Assembly (NCBI GenBank): GCA_963810305.1
Contig: CAWEMY010000013.1
Location: 124,001 to 188,000, forward strand
Reading direction: 5' to 3'
Source: JACDCA01 sp963810305
GTDB taxonomy: Bacteria > Acidobacteriota > Vicinamibacteria > Vicinamibacterales > 2-12-FULL-66-21
Length of the DNA: 64,000 nt
Under the pieces are notes generated by a model, which was given only the letters and a program-made list of their open reading frames with translations, ran no database searches and had not been told where the DNA came from. Both the position numbers and the translations under genes were made by a program. Within the stretch, counting starts at the first letter, position 1, and the number at the start of each line of letters is the position of its first letter. Below are positions 43,745 to 53,512 of this stretch, one piece after another.

Positions 43745-45097
43745 TCAGAACGTGACCAGATCGGCGATCCGGATCGCTCGTTTTTCGTCGACGCTCTTGC
43801 GCGCGGCGATCCCCGTCAGGCACGACATGGCACCGGCGCGCGACCCGGGAAGCTTCATGTGGTCCGGCACGCTGACCTGCTTGAAGATCAAGTCACGCAG
43901 TCGCGTGTCACCACCGCCGTGCCCGCCCGTCGTGGTGGCGGCAACGATTGGCACTCTGCGGCGCTCGCCAAAGCTTCTGGTCACGTAGATCTCGGTCGCA
44001 TCGCCTTCGGCCACCTTCCACGGTTGGCGTTCGTGGTCGCGCACTTCGAGCCGCCCGAGCTCACCGTTGAATGCGACGCGGAAGCCTTCGAACGGCATAT
44101 GCGCGTTGAGCGAATAGCTCATCGTCGCGCCGTTCGAATACTTCACAATCGCGCTCATGGTGTCGAAGATGTCGACGTCCTGGCGGTAAACGCAGCCGTC
44201 CCGATAATAGCCATCGACATCCTCAGCCGATGCGTACAGCTTCATGCGCGTCGGGTTGGCGGTCATGTCGTAATGGAAGCGACACTCCTTCTTGTGAGGA
44301 CAGGGGCGGCAGTTCGAATGCCTGAAGGGGCCGTTCGAGCCATACACCTTCAACTGGCCGTCGGCGACGACTTCTACGGGCTCGGCGTCGAGCCACCAGT
44401 TCACGAGATCGAAATGGTGGGTCGCCTTATGGACGTAAAGACTGCCGCCGCCCCGGCGGAGCCGGTGCCAGCGGCGGAAGTAGTCGGCTCCGTGCTGGAC
44501 GTCCAGATACCAGGCGAAATCCACCGACAACACCCGGCCGATTTCGCCCGACATGAGCACTTCCTTCACGGTGCGGTGCTTGGGCGCGTATCGGTAATTG
44601 AAGGTGACGACGATCTTCCGCTGGTTACGTTTCTCGGCATCGAGGACGGCCTGGCATTGCTTCTCGTCGATGACCATCGGCTTCTCGGTCATGACGTCCA
44701 TGCCACGGTCGAGGGCCTTGGTGATGTATTCATGGTGGAAGTTATCGACCGTCGTCACCATGAGGAGGTCGGGCTTCGCCTTGTCGCACATCTCGTCGAA
44801 GTTCGTAAACGTTGGACAGCTGACGCCGATCAGCTCTTTCGATGCGAGAGCGCGTTTTCCATTGACGTCGCAGAGGCCGACGAAGTCGACGACGTCCGAG
44901 TAGCTCTCGCGGACTGCCCGGCCCCACATGCCGGTTGCCCGGTCGCCCGTGCCCACGATCGCGTACCGGCGCTTCTGTGGCTGAAAGCTCCCGAGGACCG
45001 GTGCGACGCCAAGCAATGACGCCGCGGCGGCGGTGCCCGCTGTTCTGACGAACTGACGCCGGCTGAAAGGTGAGAGCTCGCTTGCTGGAATCGTCAT
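43745..45097 (-). CDS. Tat-exported Gfo/Idh/MocA-family oxidoreductase
   Basis: A 450-residue protein with a twin-arginine signal (FSRRQFVRTAGTAAAASLLG). The N-terminal Rossmann fold RRYAIVGTGDRATGMWG, VGLCDVNGKRA, LLMVTTVDNFHHEYITKAL, DVMTEKPMVIDEKQCQAV (the conserved EKP) precedes the C-terminal GFO_IDH_MocA domain YRYAPKHRTVKEVLMSGEIGRV, GGSLYVHKATHHFDLVNWWL. A CPHKKECRFHY cysteine cluster is unusual. This subgroup includes NAD-dependent glycosidases and sugar epimerase/oxidase-like enzymes, all with tightly bound NAD. It lies upstream of GH97 on the same strand and divergent from GH36, so glycan processing is likely. Confidence 0.88.
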   Translation of the reverse strand: MTIPASELSPFSRRQFVRTAGTAAAASLLGVAPVLGSFQPQKRRYAIVGTGDRATGMWGRAVRESYSDVVDFVGLCDVNGKRALASKELIGVSCPTFTNFDEMCDKAKPDLLMVTTVDNFHHEYITKALDRGMDVMTEKPMVIDEKQCQAVLDAEKRNQRKIVVTFNYRYAPKHRTVKEVLMSGEIGRVLSVDFAWYLDVQHGADYFRRWHRLRRGGGSLYVHKATHHFDLVNWWLDAEPVEVVADGQLKVYGSNGPFRHSNCRPCPHKKECRFHYDMTANPTRMKLYASAEDVDGYYRDGCVYRQDVDIFDTMSAIVKYSNGATMSYSLNAHMPFEGFRVAFNGELGRLEVRDHERQPWKVAEGDATEIYVTRSFGERRRVPIVAATTTGGHGGGDTRLRDLIFKQVSVPDHMKLPGSRAGAMSCLTGIAARKSVDEKRAIRIADLVTF

Positions 45098-45200
45098 GGC
45101 AGAAGTCTACGCGCGTCGGGGCGACCCCGCTGAATGCGGTAACGGGTATCGGCCGCGACCATCCACCTCACGTGGTATTTACAGAACCGCACAGGTTTCC

Positions 45201-47052
45201 ATGCTCAGACAGTCGACAGTCTCCGTATTCCTGCTCCTCGCGCTTCCATCGCTTACGGCCGCTCAGACGCGGGCGCCATTCAACGTTGCGGGCTTTTCGA
45301 TCGATGTCCTTGGGGACGTGAAGCCATTTCGAGCTCACGACGACCGTGACACCTGTCTCGCAAGGTGTGGATCTGCTGAACCTGACCCTCACCAGCGCCC
45401 GACCCGCGGTGCCGCCCAGATTCTCGCTCAAGTGGAGCATCCCCTCGCACGACGTCGCCGGCCACTGGATGACCTCGCGGGTGCTGAACAAGAGCATCCG
45501 TCCCGACTGGACGTCCGGCCGTCTGCAGCCGACGATGTTCGCGAAGGAAGCCCCGGTCAGCACCTTGTTCTCCAGCACCAACCGCAACGTCCTGACCTTT
45601 GCGGTGTCTGACGCGCTCAACACGATCTCGATCGGGTCCGGCGTTCGCGAAGAGGACGGCCTGATCTACAACGAGATCGTCTTCTTCGGCGAGAGGCACA
45701 AGGAGCTGACGAAGTACGACGTCACCGTGCGTATCGATCGGCGCGCGGTTGCGTACGAGACGTCGCTGAAGGATGTGGCGGAGTGGTGGGCCGCACAGCC
45801 AGGATACGCACCTGCGCCCGTTCCGCCGGCCGCGTGGGGTCCGGTCTATTCGACCTGGTACAACTACCACCAAAGTGTCGACTCCGCGGTCCTCTTGAAG
45901 GAGGTCGAAGTCGCCAGGCAGCTCGGGTTCGAGTCGATCATCGTCGACGACGGCTGGCAGACGCTGGATACGAAGCGAGGCTATGCGTACACGGGCGACT
46001 GGAAGCCGGAACGCATGCCTGACATGAAAGAGTTCGTCGCACGCTGCCACAGACTCGGCATGAAGGTGGTGCTGTGGTACGCGGTGCCGTTTGTCGGCAA
46101 GCACTCATCTCTCGTGCCGCGCTTCAAGGACAAGTCGCTGCGCTTCACTGAGACTGGACTCGCCGCATACACCCTCGATCCGCGATATCCGGAGGTCAGG
46201 CAGTACCTCATCGACACCTACGTCAGGGCGCTTCGCGACTGGGAACTGGATGGATTCAAGCTTGATTTCATCGATCGGTTCGTCGCGGACGATCAGACCG
46301 TTCTGGACGAATCGGGCGGCCGTGACTATGCCTCGGTAAACGAAGCCGCCGACCGCCTGATGACGGACGTGATCGCCCAGTTGAAAAAGATCAACCCTGA
46401 CGTGATGCTGGAGTTCCGGCAGCCGTACATCGGACCGCTGATCCGCAAGTACGGCAACATGTTTCGCGCGAGCGACAGCCCCAACGCCTACGTCACCAAC
46501 AAGGTGAAGAGCATCGACTTGCGGCTGCTCGGAGGCGGCACCGCGGTACACGGCGACATGATCATGTGGCATGCGCAGGAGCCGGCGGAGCAGGCGGCGC
46601 TGCAGCTGCTGAACATTCTGTTCACGGTACCGCAGGTCTCGGTACGGCTGCGGGAGATCCCCAGGGACCATCTCGAGATGACGCGCTTCTACATCGATTA
46701 CTGGAACAGGAACCGCGACGTGCTGGTCAGAGGCGGGATCGATGCGCCGTTTCCGATGATGAATTATCCGCTCGTCCGCGGTTATGCGAAAGACAAACAG
46801 ATTGTCGCGCTCTACAACGACATCGTCCTGACTCTGGACGCTTCACGTCCTGTCGACAAGATCGACATCGTCAACGCCAAAGGCTCGCGACAGGTGGTTC
46901 TCTCGATGCCGCAGGATCTCGGCGCCTACCGTTACGAGATCCGTGATTGCCGAGGCGAAATCACGAAGCAGGGGGAGCTGCGGCTGACCAAAGGCTTGGT
47001 CGAGTTGGATGTCCCGCTGTCTGGTGTCATCGCGCTGCTGCGTCAGCGATAA
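45201..47052 (+). CDS. GH36 alpha-galactosidase-like enzyme, one frameshift
   Basis: The ATG at 45201 encodes signal MLRQSTVSVFLLLALPSLTAAQ. One surplus base near 45330 joins GDVKPF to ELTTTVTPVSQGVDLLNLTLTSARPAVPPRFSLKW. The barrel shows WYNYHQSVDSAVLLKEVEVARQLGFESIIVDDGWQT, GMKVVLWYAVPFVGKHS, WELDGFKLDFIDRF (nucleophile Asp) and NMFRASDSPNAYVTNKVKSIDLRLL (acid/base Asp in RASD), then a C-terminal beta domain ending SGVIALLRQR. This is the alpha-galactosidase layout of GH36 without the long N-terminal super-sandwich. It is exported and fits galactose-containing side-chain removal. Confidence 0.87.
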
Positions 47053-47197
47053 CTCTCAGCCTCCAACTCCCACGTTCCCAAAGCGTTCGACTCTTTGTTT
47101 GATGCTTTCCGTCTCGGTGTGCTCGGGTTTGGTTCGCAGCTCCGCCCGCACTAAAATCGACGCATAAACGTGCGTGGTCGGGGACAGGACGGGAGAA

Positions 47198-48241
47198 ATG
47201 GACAAACCGCCAGTTTTTCTCGGTTCTTCAACGGAAGGCAAGCGGGTTGCGAAGGCAACATACCGGCTTCTCGCGGAGTGGGCTGAACCCAAGCTTTGGA
47301 CCCAAGGGACTTTTCTCCCCGGTCGTTTTCCCTTCGAAGAACTGGAACGATACGTCCGGGCATGCCGTTTCGCCGTGTTCGTGGCCACACCAGATGACGA
47401 AATGGCCAAGCGTGGCGGCACATCGCTCGTGATGCGGGACAACGTGCTTTTTGAATTCGGATTGTTCGCTGGGATTTTGGGGCGCCGGCGGGTCTTCCTG
47501 TTAGTGCCGGACAAGCCCCGGATCGACATCCCCACCGACCTCTTGGGACTGACCCTCGCTGAGTACGACTTCGCTCGAACTCGGCAAGATGACGATTCAG
47601 AAGTCATCGCGGCTGTTCAAATCGGTGTGGACGCAATCGAATCGGCCGTCAAAGAAGATTGGCGTGCGACACGGCTGGAAGAAGAGCATCGAAAGCGCCG
47701 AATGCAAGCGTCCGAGCGAGGTCAAGCGATCACTCGCCTGTTCGGCGTTGCTACGAAGCTATACGACGCCATGTGGACGATCCAACGCGAGTCCATCCAG
47801 ACGCTGATCTACAACCAAACATTCGACTCTCTAAAAGCAACGGCCGTTGAAACCGTTACCAGCACGGCAGCTTCATACAGTGCTGATGCGCAAACTGCTG
47901 GGGCGAGCCAAGAGCTCGACAAGCTGCTAGCCGCCATTGTGGCAGCGATCATGTCCGTACCAGATCCTCAGCAATTGGTTTCTCGTACTGATGCTGTTGA
48001 TGTGGCGAAGGCAGTTGCGCTTGACGCGGCGTGGTCCTATCTGAAAGGTGGCGACGTCGGACAGGCGGTGCGTTCAAGTGCTTCTGAGAAGGGGAAACCT
48101 CAATACGAGGCGCTGACACTCGCCTACTCCGACTGGTGGCGATTGTACGGCCCGCCGCTCGAGCGGGCGACGAAGTCGATGAACGACGCCCTGACGCGTG
48201 CGTCGATCCAGCTCGGCGTAGAGGCGAGTTGCACCTGGTGA
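47198..48241 (+). CDS. TIR-domain protein of the Cap12/PycTIR type, possible NADase defence effector
   Basis: A 347-residue soluble protein. The ATG is chosen because GGGAG precedes it. Residues 1-130 match the predicted nucleotide-binding TIR-like domain of CBASS/Pycsar effectors (PF10137 type): PPVFLGSSTEGKRVAKATYRLLAEWAEPKLWTQG, FEELERYVRACRFAVFVATPDD, LVMRDNVLFEFGLFAGILGRRRVFLLVPDK, with the catalytic Glu86 in NVLFEFG. Residues 140-347 are helical (ITRLFGVATKLYDAMWTIQRESIQTL, ELDKLLAAIVAAIMSVP, WSYLKGG) and I do not recognise them; this is not an obvious STING or SAVED domain. No cyclase or nuclease gene adjoins it. Codon use is visibly richer in A/T than the neighbours, suggesting horizontal acquisition into the glycan locus. 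Confidence 0.8.
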   Translation: MDKPPVFLGSSTEGKRVAKATYRLLAEWAEPKLWTQGTFLPGRFPFEELERYVRACRFAVFVATPDDEMAKRGGTSLVMRDNVLFEFGLFAGILGRRRVFLLVPDKPRIDIPTDLLGLTLAEYDFARTRQDDDSEVIAAVQIGVDAIESAVKEDWRATRLEEEHRKRRMQASERGQAITRLFGVATKLYDAMWTIQRESIQTLIYNQTFDSLKATAVETVTSTAASYSADAQTAGASQELDKLLAAIVAAIMSVPDPQQLVSRTDAVDVAKAVALDAAWSYLKGGDVGQAVRSSASEKGKPQYEALTLAYSDWWRLYGPPLERATKSMNDALTRASIQLGVEASCTW

Positions 48242-48314
48242 GCCGCGCGGCGCCTGCACCGCGGTCACTCCTTCGGCGCGGCCGCCAGGATGACGCTACT
48301 GCGCGAAGGGCTAC

Positions 48315-48778
48315 TCAGGGTTTCGCCACCTGCTCGTAGTTGATGAGGATGACCAGATCCTCATCTCCAACCTGTTTGAGCCCGTGTGACGCGCCGGGAC
48401 GGGTGAGAATCGCATCGCCCGGCTTCATCTCAAAGCGTCTTGCCGTCGATCGTCATCTCCCCGCGCCCGCTGAGCACGTAATAGATCTCGTCTTCCTTCT
48501 GCAGGTGATAGCCAATGGCCGGACCCAGGTTTCAGCGCGCGCTTGCGGAAGACCAGTTTCAGGTTGGGCGTCTTCTTGAAGAACGAATAGCCGATCGTCT
48601 TTCCACCGCCGCCGTGCGTGCCGGGTTCCTCCAGTGCGATCTCGGCATCGCGTTCGAGGACATATCCGCCGGAGCTCTGTTGGGTCGATGCGGCAATCCA
48701 TGCCGCGGGACCGACGACGGCGGCGGTGAAAACGACCGCCACGAGGTGCGGAAGTCGATGATGAAGTCTGTTGAGCAT
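48315..48778 (-). CDS. Exported cupin-domain protein, two frameshifts
   Basis: The N-terminus has an export segment (HLVAVVFTAAVVGPAAWIAAS), then YVLERDAEIALEEPGTHGGGGKTIGYSFFKKTPNLKLVFRKRALKPGS. Removing one base near 48527 gives AIGYHLQKEDEIYYVLSGRGEMTIDGKT, and a second near 48433 gives FEMKPGDAILTRPGASHGLKQVGDEDLVILINYEQVAKP, ending at 48315. The GxH...E and PGxxxxxxPxxxH cupin motifs are present. Such single cupins act in sugar isomerisation, dioxygenation or ligand sensing. It follows the GH95 gene on the same strand, so a sugar role is possible. Confidence 0.78.
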
Positions 48779-48810
48779 TTCTCGTCTCCTCAGTTCGATT
48801 GCGGCCAGAC

Positions 48811-48837
48811 GTAAGGCCGGCTAAAGCCGGCCTCTAC
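48811..48837. repeat. REP-like palindrome, type B
   Basis: GTAAGGCCGGCTAAAGCCGG with CCTCTAC following forms a palindrome around GGCCGGC-TAAA-GCCGGCC. The leftward GH95 gene uses the TAG in the right flank (48836-48834) as its stop. A related GGCCGGCTTCAGCCGGCC lies at 62645-62662. Confidence 0.7.
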
Positions 48838-51219
48838 CGGACCGCGAATGTGAGCTGATACGTGCGTCCGGCCACCAGCGCGACGTCCGCGGCTCCGTCG
48901 CGAACCGTGAAGGGAGTGCTCGCCCCGTTGCTGATGATGGCAGCGACCCGTTGACGCGAGCCGGCGCGAATCCGGTGTCGTCCACTCATTCCCGGACGAA
49001 GCGTCACCGCGGTCAACAGCCCTTTGCTCCACGTGGCGTCGACTTCGACGCTGCCGCGTGCGCGGAGTCCTGTAAATGCTCCCTCCTCCCAGGCCTTGGG
49101 GAGCGCGGGGAGCAGGTGCAGTTCACCCGCGTGACTCTGGAGGAGCATCTCGGCAATCCCTGCGGTGCCGCCGAAATTTCCGTCGATCTGAAACGGCGGG
49201 TGCAGATCCCAGAGATTGGGCAGCGTCGATTTCGCGAGGAGCGCGACAAGGTTCTCATGCGCCCGTTCGCCGTCCTCGAGGCGCGCCCAGAAGTTGATGA
49301 TCCATGCGCGGCTCCACCCCGTATGACCCCCGCCGTGCTGCAGCCGCCGCTCGATAGTGGCCCGCGCTGCGCGCGCGAGCTCCGGCGTTTGCCGGACCGA
49401 AATCGCATCGCCGGGATGGAGCGCGAACAGCTGTGAGATGTGTCGATGCCCGGGTTCCGGTTCTTCGTAATCCTCGGACCATTCCATGATCTGGCCATGT
49501 TTGCCGATCTGGGGAGGCGGCAGCCGGCGGGCCATCTCCTGGAGACGTGTGCGAAATTCGCGGTCGCGATCGAGGATCTCCGCACTGCGGATCGTCTGCA
49601 TGAACAGCCCGCTGATGATCTGGTGGTCCATCGAGGGGCCCATGCACAGAATGCCGACCTGCCCGTTGGGCAGTCGATACCGATTCTCAGGTGAGACGGA
49701 CGGTCCGCTGACCAGCCGTCCTTTGGCGTCGGAGACGAGGTAGTCGACAAAGAATTCCGACGCCTCCTTCATGACCGGGTAGGCCCTCGCGAGGAACTCG
49801 CGATCCGGATGGAACTGATAGTGCTCCCAGAGATGCTGTATCAACCACGCTGCTCCCGTCGGCCACAGACCCGAACGCGGTAAATCTCCAGGGCTGGTGA
49901 ATCCCCAGATATCAGAGATGTGATGTGCGACGAAGCCCCGGGCGCCGTAGTGGATCTTTGCCGTCTGCCTGCCCGGCGCACGCAACGAGTCGATGTAGTC
50001 GAAGAGCGGCAGGTGAGTCTCAGCCAGGTTCGAGACTTCCGCGGGCCAGTAGTTCATCTGCAAGTTGATGTTGAGGTGATAGTCACTGTCCCACGGCGGG
50101 CTCATGCTGTCGTTCCACAACCCCTGCAGATTCGCAGGCAGTCCGCCGGGGCGACTGCTGGCCATCAACAGGTACCGGCCGAATTGAAAATACAGCGCTT
50201 CGAGCGCCGAATCCGGCTCGCCGCGTTTGACGCGTTCCAGTCGTTCGTCGGTCGGCAGCGTAGAGGCGGCGGCTGGTCCAAGCCGCAGCGTTGCGCGCCT
50301 GAACAGCCGTTGATGGTCGGCCACGTGATCTGCTCGCAGCCGCTCGAAGCCTTTGTGCGCGGCCGCGGCGATGTGCCGCTCAACCGCTGACTTCCGGATC
50401 GGCGCCCCGATAACTTGTGGCCGCGGTCAGTACGATGGTCGCTGTGGTCGCGTTCTCGACCAGGATGCGTTCGGGATAGGTGTCCAGCCGCCCGCCGTCG
50501 GCGATGACTTTGGCCGAGGCCCGGAAGCGAAGGCCTGTTCCACCCCCGAGGCCCCCGATCATGTTCAAACGGTCACGGCCGTGGACGCTGGTCGCGGCAT
50601 CCTGGGAACGATCCATCCACAACGAAAAGGTGAGCGCACCCGGGCGTCCGGCGGCGATACGGACGACGATTGCCTGGTCGGGATGACTGACGAAGACTTC
50701 GCGGCTGAAAGCAATTTGACCGGCCCGATAAGCCACACGAGCGATTCCTGTATCCAGATCGAGCTCACGCCGGTAATCGCTGATTTCTTCCTCGTGATCG
50801 AACGTGAGCCGCAAATCTCCGAGCGTTTGGTACGACTGGAGCCGTTGCGGCCGGGCCATCAGGTGCTTGTCGGCCAATCGATACGCTTCGTCCGGCGCCC
50901 CGGCGAAGAGCAGTCGTCGTACCTCAGGCAGGTGCTCGAGCGCCTCAGGGTTGTCGCGCTCCATCCGGCCGCCCATCCAGAGGGAGTTTTCATTGAGCTG
51001 GATCCGCTCGCGATTGACCGTGCCGAACACCATTGCACCGAGCCGGCCATTGCCGAGCGGCATCGCATGGTCCCACTGCGCTGCCGGCTGACGGTACCAG
51101 AGGATGGCCGGACTCGCTGGCAGTGGCTGCACATTCGCGCGATCGCCGCGCGCGACGTCCGGAGCAGCGACACTGAGTACGGCGAGTACGAGAAGGCCGC
51201 GCACCAACGAGATGGTCAT
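48834..51219 (-). CDS. Alpha-L-fucosidase, GH95, one frameshift
   Basis: The start at 51219 (MTISLVRGLLVLAVLSVAAPDVARG) gives a signal peptide. The GH95 N-terminal sandwich AAQWDHAMPLGNGRLGAMVFGTVNRERIQLNENSLWMGG precedes the frame break near 50388, where one surplus base separates DPEVS from ERHIAAAAHKGF. The toroid holds DYHLNINLQMNYWPAEVSNLAETHLPLFDYI (the two asparagines that bind the water), IMEWSEDYEEPEPGHRHISQLFALHPGD (general-acid Glu region) and PPFQIDGNFGGTAGIAEMLLQS (Asp base region). It removes alpha-1,2-linked fucose by inversion. It overlaps or adjoins the fuconate dehydratase gene, and its TAG stop is in REP type B. Confidence 0.88.
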
Positions 51220-51269
51220 CTGGCCACGGCGCGATCGTAGATGGGCGAAAGTGACGGGCTCAAGACGAT

Positions 51270-52574
51270 TCACGTTACCGATGACGTTCCGGCCCAGACG
51301 GCGCCATCAGGAAACGCGTAGCGATGTCGCGACTCCGGATGGATCTCGATGCTGTACCCAGGCTTCAGGGGCGGCATGTACCGGCCGCGATCGATCCGTA
51401 CGGGATCGACAAAATGCTCGTGCAGATGATCGACGAATTCGATGACTCGGCCGTCCATGGTTCCTGATACAGCAATGAAGTCGAACATCGAAAGATGCTG
51501 CACGTGCTCGCACAAACCGACACCGCCGGCGTGCGGGCACACGGGCACCCCGAACTTCGCCGCCATGAGCAGGATTGCCAGATTCTCGTTGACGCCACCG
51601 ACGCGGCAACTGTCGATCTGGCAGACGCCCATCGCCCCGGCCTGCAGAAACTGCTTGAACAGCACACGGTTCGCGCAGTGCTCGCCGGTCGCGACGCGTA
51701 CCGGCGCGACGCCCCGCGCAATCGCCGCATGCCCGAGCACATCGTCCGGAAACGTTGGCTCTTCGATCCACCACAAGTCGTATCTCGCGAGTGCGTTGAC
51801 GCGTTCGACCGCCTCACCGACGTCCCACCGCTGATTGGCGTCGATCATGAGGCGGCACTCGGCACCGATTTCGCGCCTCACCAACCCGACCCGCCGGTCA
51901 TCGTCGGATGGGGTGCCACCCACTTTCACTTTGAAATGGGTCCAGCCTTCTGCCAGAGCCGTCCGGCACAGCGACCGGATCTGGTCGTCCGAGTAGCCGA
52001 ACCACCCGACAGACGTCGTGTAGGCGGGATACCCGCCGGCAAGAAGCTCGCGTTCCCGCGACGCCTTCGTCGCGGCATTCCGCTCGAGAATCAGCAACGC
52101 CTCATCAGGTGTCAACGCGTCGGTGATGTAGCGGAAGTCGATGCAGGATACGACCTGCTCGGGAGACATATCCGACAGCAGCTTCCACAACGGCTTCCGT
52201 TCGGCTTTCGCATAAAGGTCCCAGACGGCATTGACGACGGCGGCCAATGCCAGATGGATGACCCCCTTTTCGGGGCCCAGCCAGCGCAGCTGCGAGTCGC
52301 TCGCGAGCGCGCGCCAGAACTCCGCGAAGTCCCTGGTGATGCTCTCGAGCGTGCGGCCGACGACGAGCGGACGATAGGCGGCGATGGCCAGCGCGCAGAC
52401 CTCGTTGCCTCTGCCGATCGTGAAGGTCAGGCCATGTCCCTCGAAGCCAGCGTCGGTATGGAGAATCACGTACGCCGCGGAGTAGTCCGGGTCAGTGTGC
52501 ATTGCGTCGGTGCCGGCGTTGGTCCTCGACGTCGGGAAGCGAAGATCGAGGACCTCGATATCCGTGATCCTCAA
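51270..52574 (-). CDS. L-fuconate dehydratase (enolase superfamily)
   Basis: A 434-residue member of the mandelate-racemase/enolase superfamily whose size and sequence fit L-fuconate dehydratase: MRITDIEVLDLRFPTSRTNAGTDAMHTDPDYSAAYVILHTDAGFEGHGLTFTIGRGNEV, WTHFKVKVGG (KxK acid/base motif), CRLMIDANQRWD, YDLWWIEEPTFPDD, ATGEHCANRV (Asp, Glu, Glu metal ligands) and VPVCPHAGGVGLCEHVQHL (catalytic His). It converts L-fuconate to 2-keto-3-deoxy-L-fuconate. Its ATG overlaps the ABC permease stop by 4 bp and its own end overlaps the GH95 leader, so it belongs to the leftward fucose operon. Confidence 0.9.
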   Translation of the reverse strand: MRITDIEVLDLRFPTSRTNAGTDAMHTDPDYSAAYVILHTDAGFEGHGLTFTIGRGNEVCALAIAAYRPLVVGRTLESITRDFAEFWRALASDSQLRWLGPEKGVIHLALAAVVNAVWDLYAKAERKPLWKLLSDMSPEQVVSCIDFRYITDALTPDEALLILERNAATKASRERELLAGGYPAYTTSVGWFGYSDDQIRSLCRTALAEGWTHFKVKVGGTPSDDDRRVGLVRREIGAECRLMIDANQRWDVGEAVERVNALARYDLWWIEEPTFPDDVLGHAAIARGVAPVRVATGEHCANRVLFKQFLQAGAMGVCQIDSCRVGGVNENLAILLMAAKFGVPVCPHAGGVGLCEHVQHLSMFDFIAVSGTMDGRVIEFVDHLHEHFVDPVRIDRGRYMPPLKPGYSIEIHPESRHRYAFPDGAVWAGTSSVT

Positions 52575-53512
52575 CGGTTTCTCCAGCGGTCCAGAGCGAC
52601 GGCAATGACGATGATCACGCCCGTGACTATCTGCTGCACCCAGTTGGGGAGCCCCTTCTGAGCGCAGCCTGTGGAGATGACGGCCATCGTGCAGGCCCCC
52701 AGTACCGTTCCGAGGACGGACCCACGCCCTCCATTCAGGCTTCCGCCGCCGATGATGACTGCGGCAATCACATCCAGCTCGAGACCCGCGGCAATGGTGG
52801 GGTCGCCGACCGAGAGCCGCGAGAACTGAAGGACGCCGGCGACACCGACGAGCACCGCGGACGCGGTGTAGACGCCGATCTTCGTGCGTTCAACCGACAC
52901 GCCACACAAACGGGCGGTGCGCTCGTTGGAACCGATCGAAAACAGATGCCGGCCGAACCGGGTGTAGCCGAGCGTACCGGCGACGACGAGTGCAAGCATG
53001 ACCACGAGCCAGATCCCGGCAGGCACCACTATCAGGCTATCTGGATCGACGGTTCGGAGCAGATCGTTGATCCAGGTGGATGGGGCTTCGACCCGACGCT
53101 CGTCGGCGAATCCTTTCGCCGCTCCTCGGACGAGAATCATCATTCCCAGCGTGACGATGAAAGGAATCACTCGCAGCCCGGTGATCAGGATGCCGTTCAG
53201 CAGGCCGCAGACCGCTGCGGCGCCGATGCCGGCGAGAGCGGCGGCGGACGGGCCGGCGCCGGCGCGAAGGAGAACGGCGATGACGACGGTCGTCAGCGCC
53301 ACGACCGAACCCACTGAAAGATCGATGCCGCCGGACACGATGACCATCGTCATGCCGAGCGCGACGGTGCACACGATCGCCGTCTGCCGGGCGATCAGCT
53401 CGAGGTTGGTGCCGGAAAAGAACCTGGGACCGATGAGCACACCGAAAATGATCGCGACAAAAAGCAAGCCGAGCACGGGGCCGGCTGTTTCGATCCACCG
53501 GCGAGTCGTCAC
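52571..53512 (-). CDS. Sugar ABC transporter permease (RbsC/AraH type)
   Basis: A 313-residue integral membrane protein with about eight to nine helices and the RbsC-family blocks LIARQTAIVCTVALGMTMVIVSGGIDLSVGSVVALTTV, GLLNGILITGLRVIPFIVTLGMMILVRG, NERTARLCGVSVERTKIGVYTASAVLVGVAGVLQFSRLSVGDPTIAAGLELDVIAAVIIGGGSLNGGRGSVLGTVLGA. It forms the membrane channel with the ATPase and lipoprotein encoded just upstream. Start and stop overlap the neighbouring genes by 4 bp on both sides. Confidence 0.93.
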   Translation of the reverse strand: MTTRRWIETAGPVLGLLFVAIIFGVLIGPRFFSGTNLELIARQTAIVCTVALGMTMVIVSGGIDLSVGSVVALTTVVIAVLLRAGAGPSAAALAGIGAAAVCGLLNGILITGLRVIPFIVTLGMMILVRGAAKGFADERRVEAPSTWINDLLRTVDPDSLIVVPAGIWLVVMLALVVAGTLGYTRFGRHLFSIGSNERTARLCGVSVERTKIGVYTASAVLVGVAGVLQFSRLSVGDPTIAAGLELDVIAAVIIGGGSLNGGRGSVLGTVLGACTMAVISTGCAQKGLPNWVQQIVTGVIIVIAVALDRWRNR

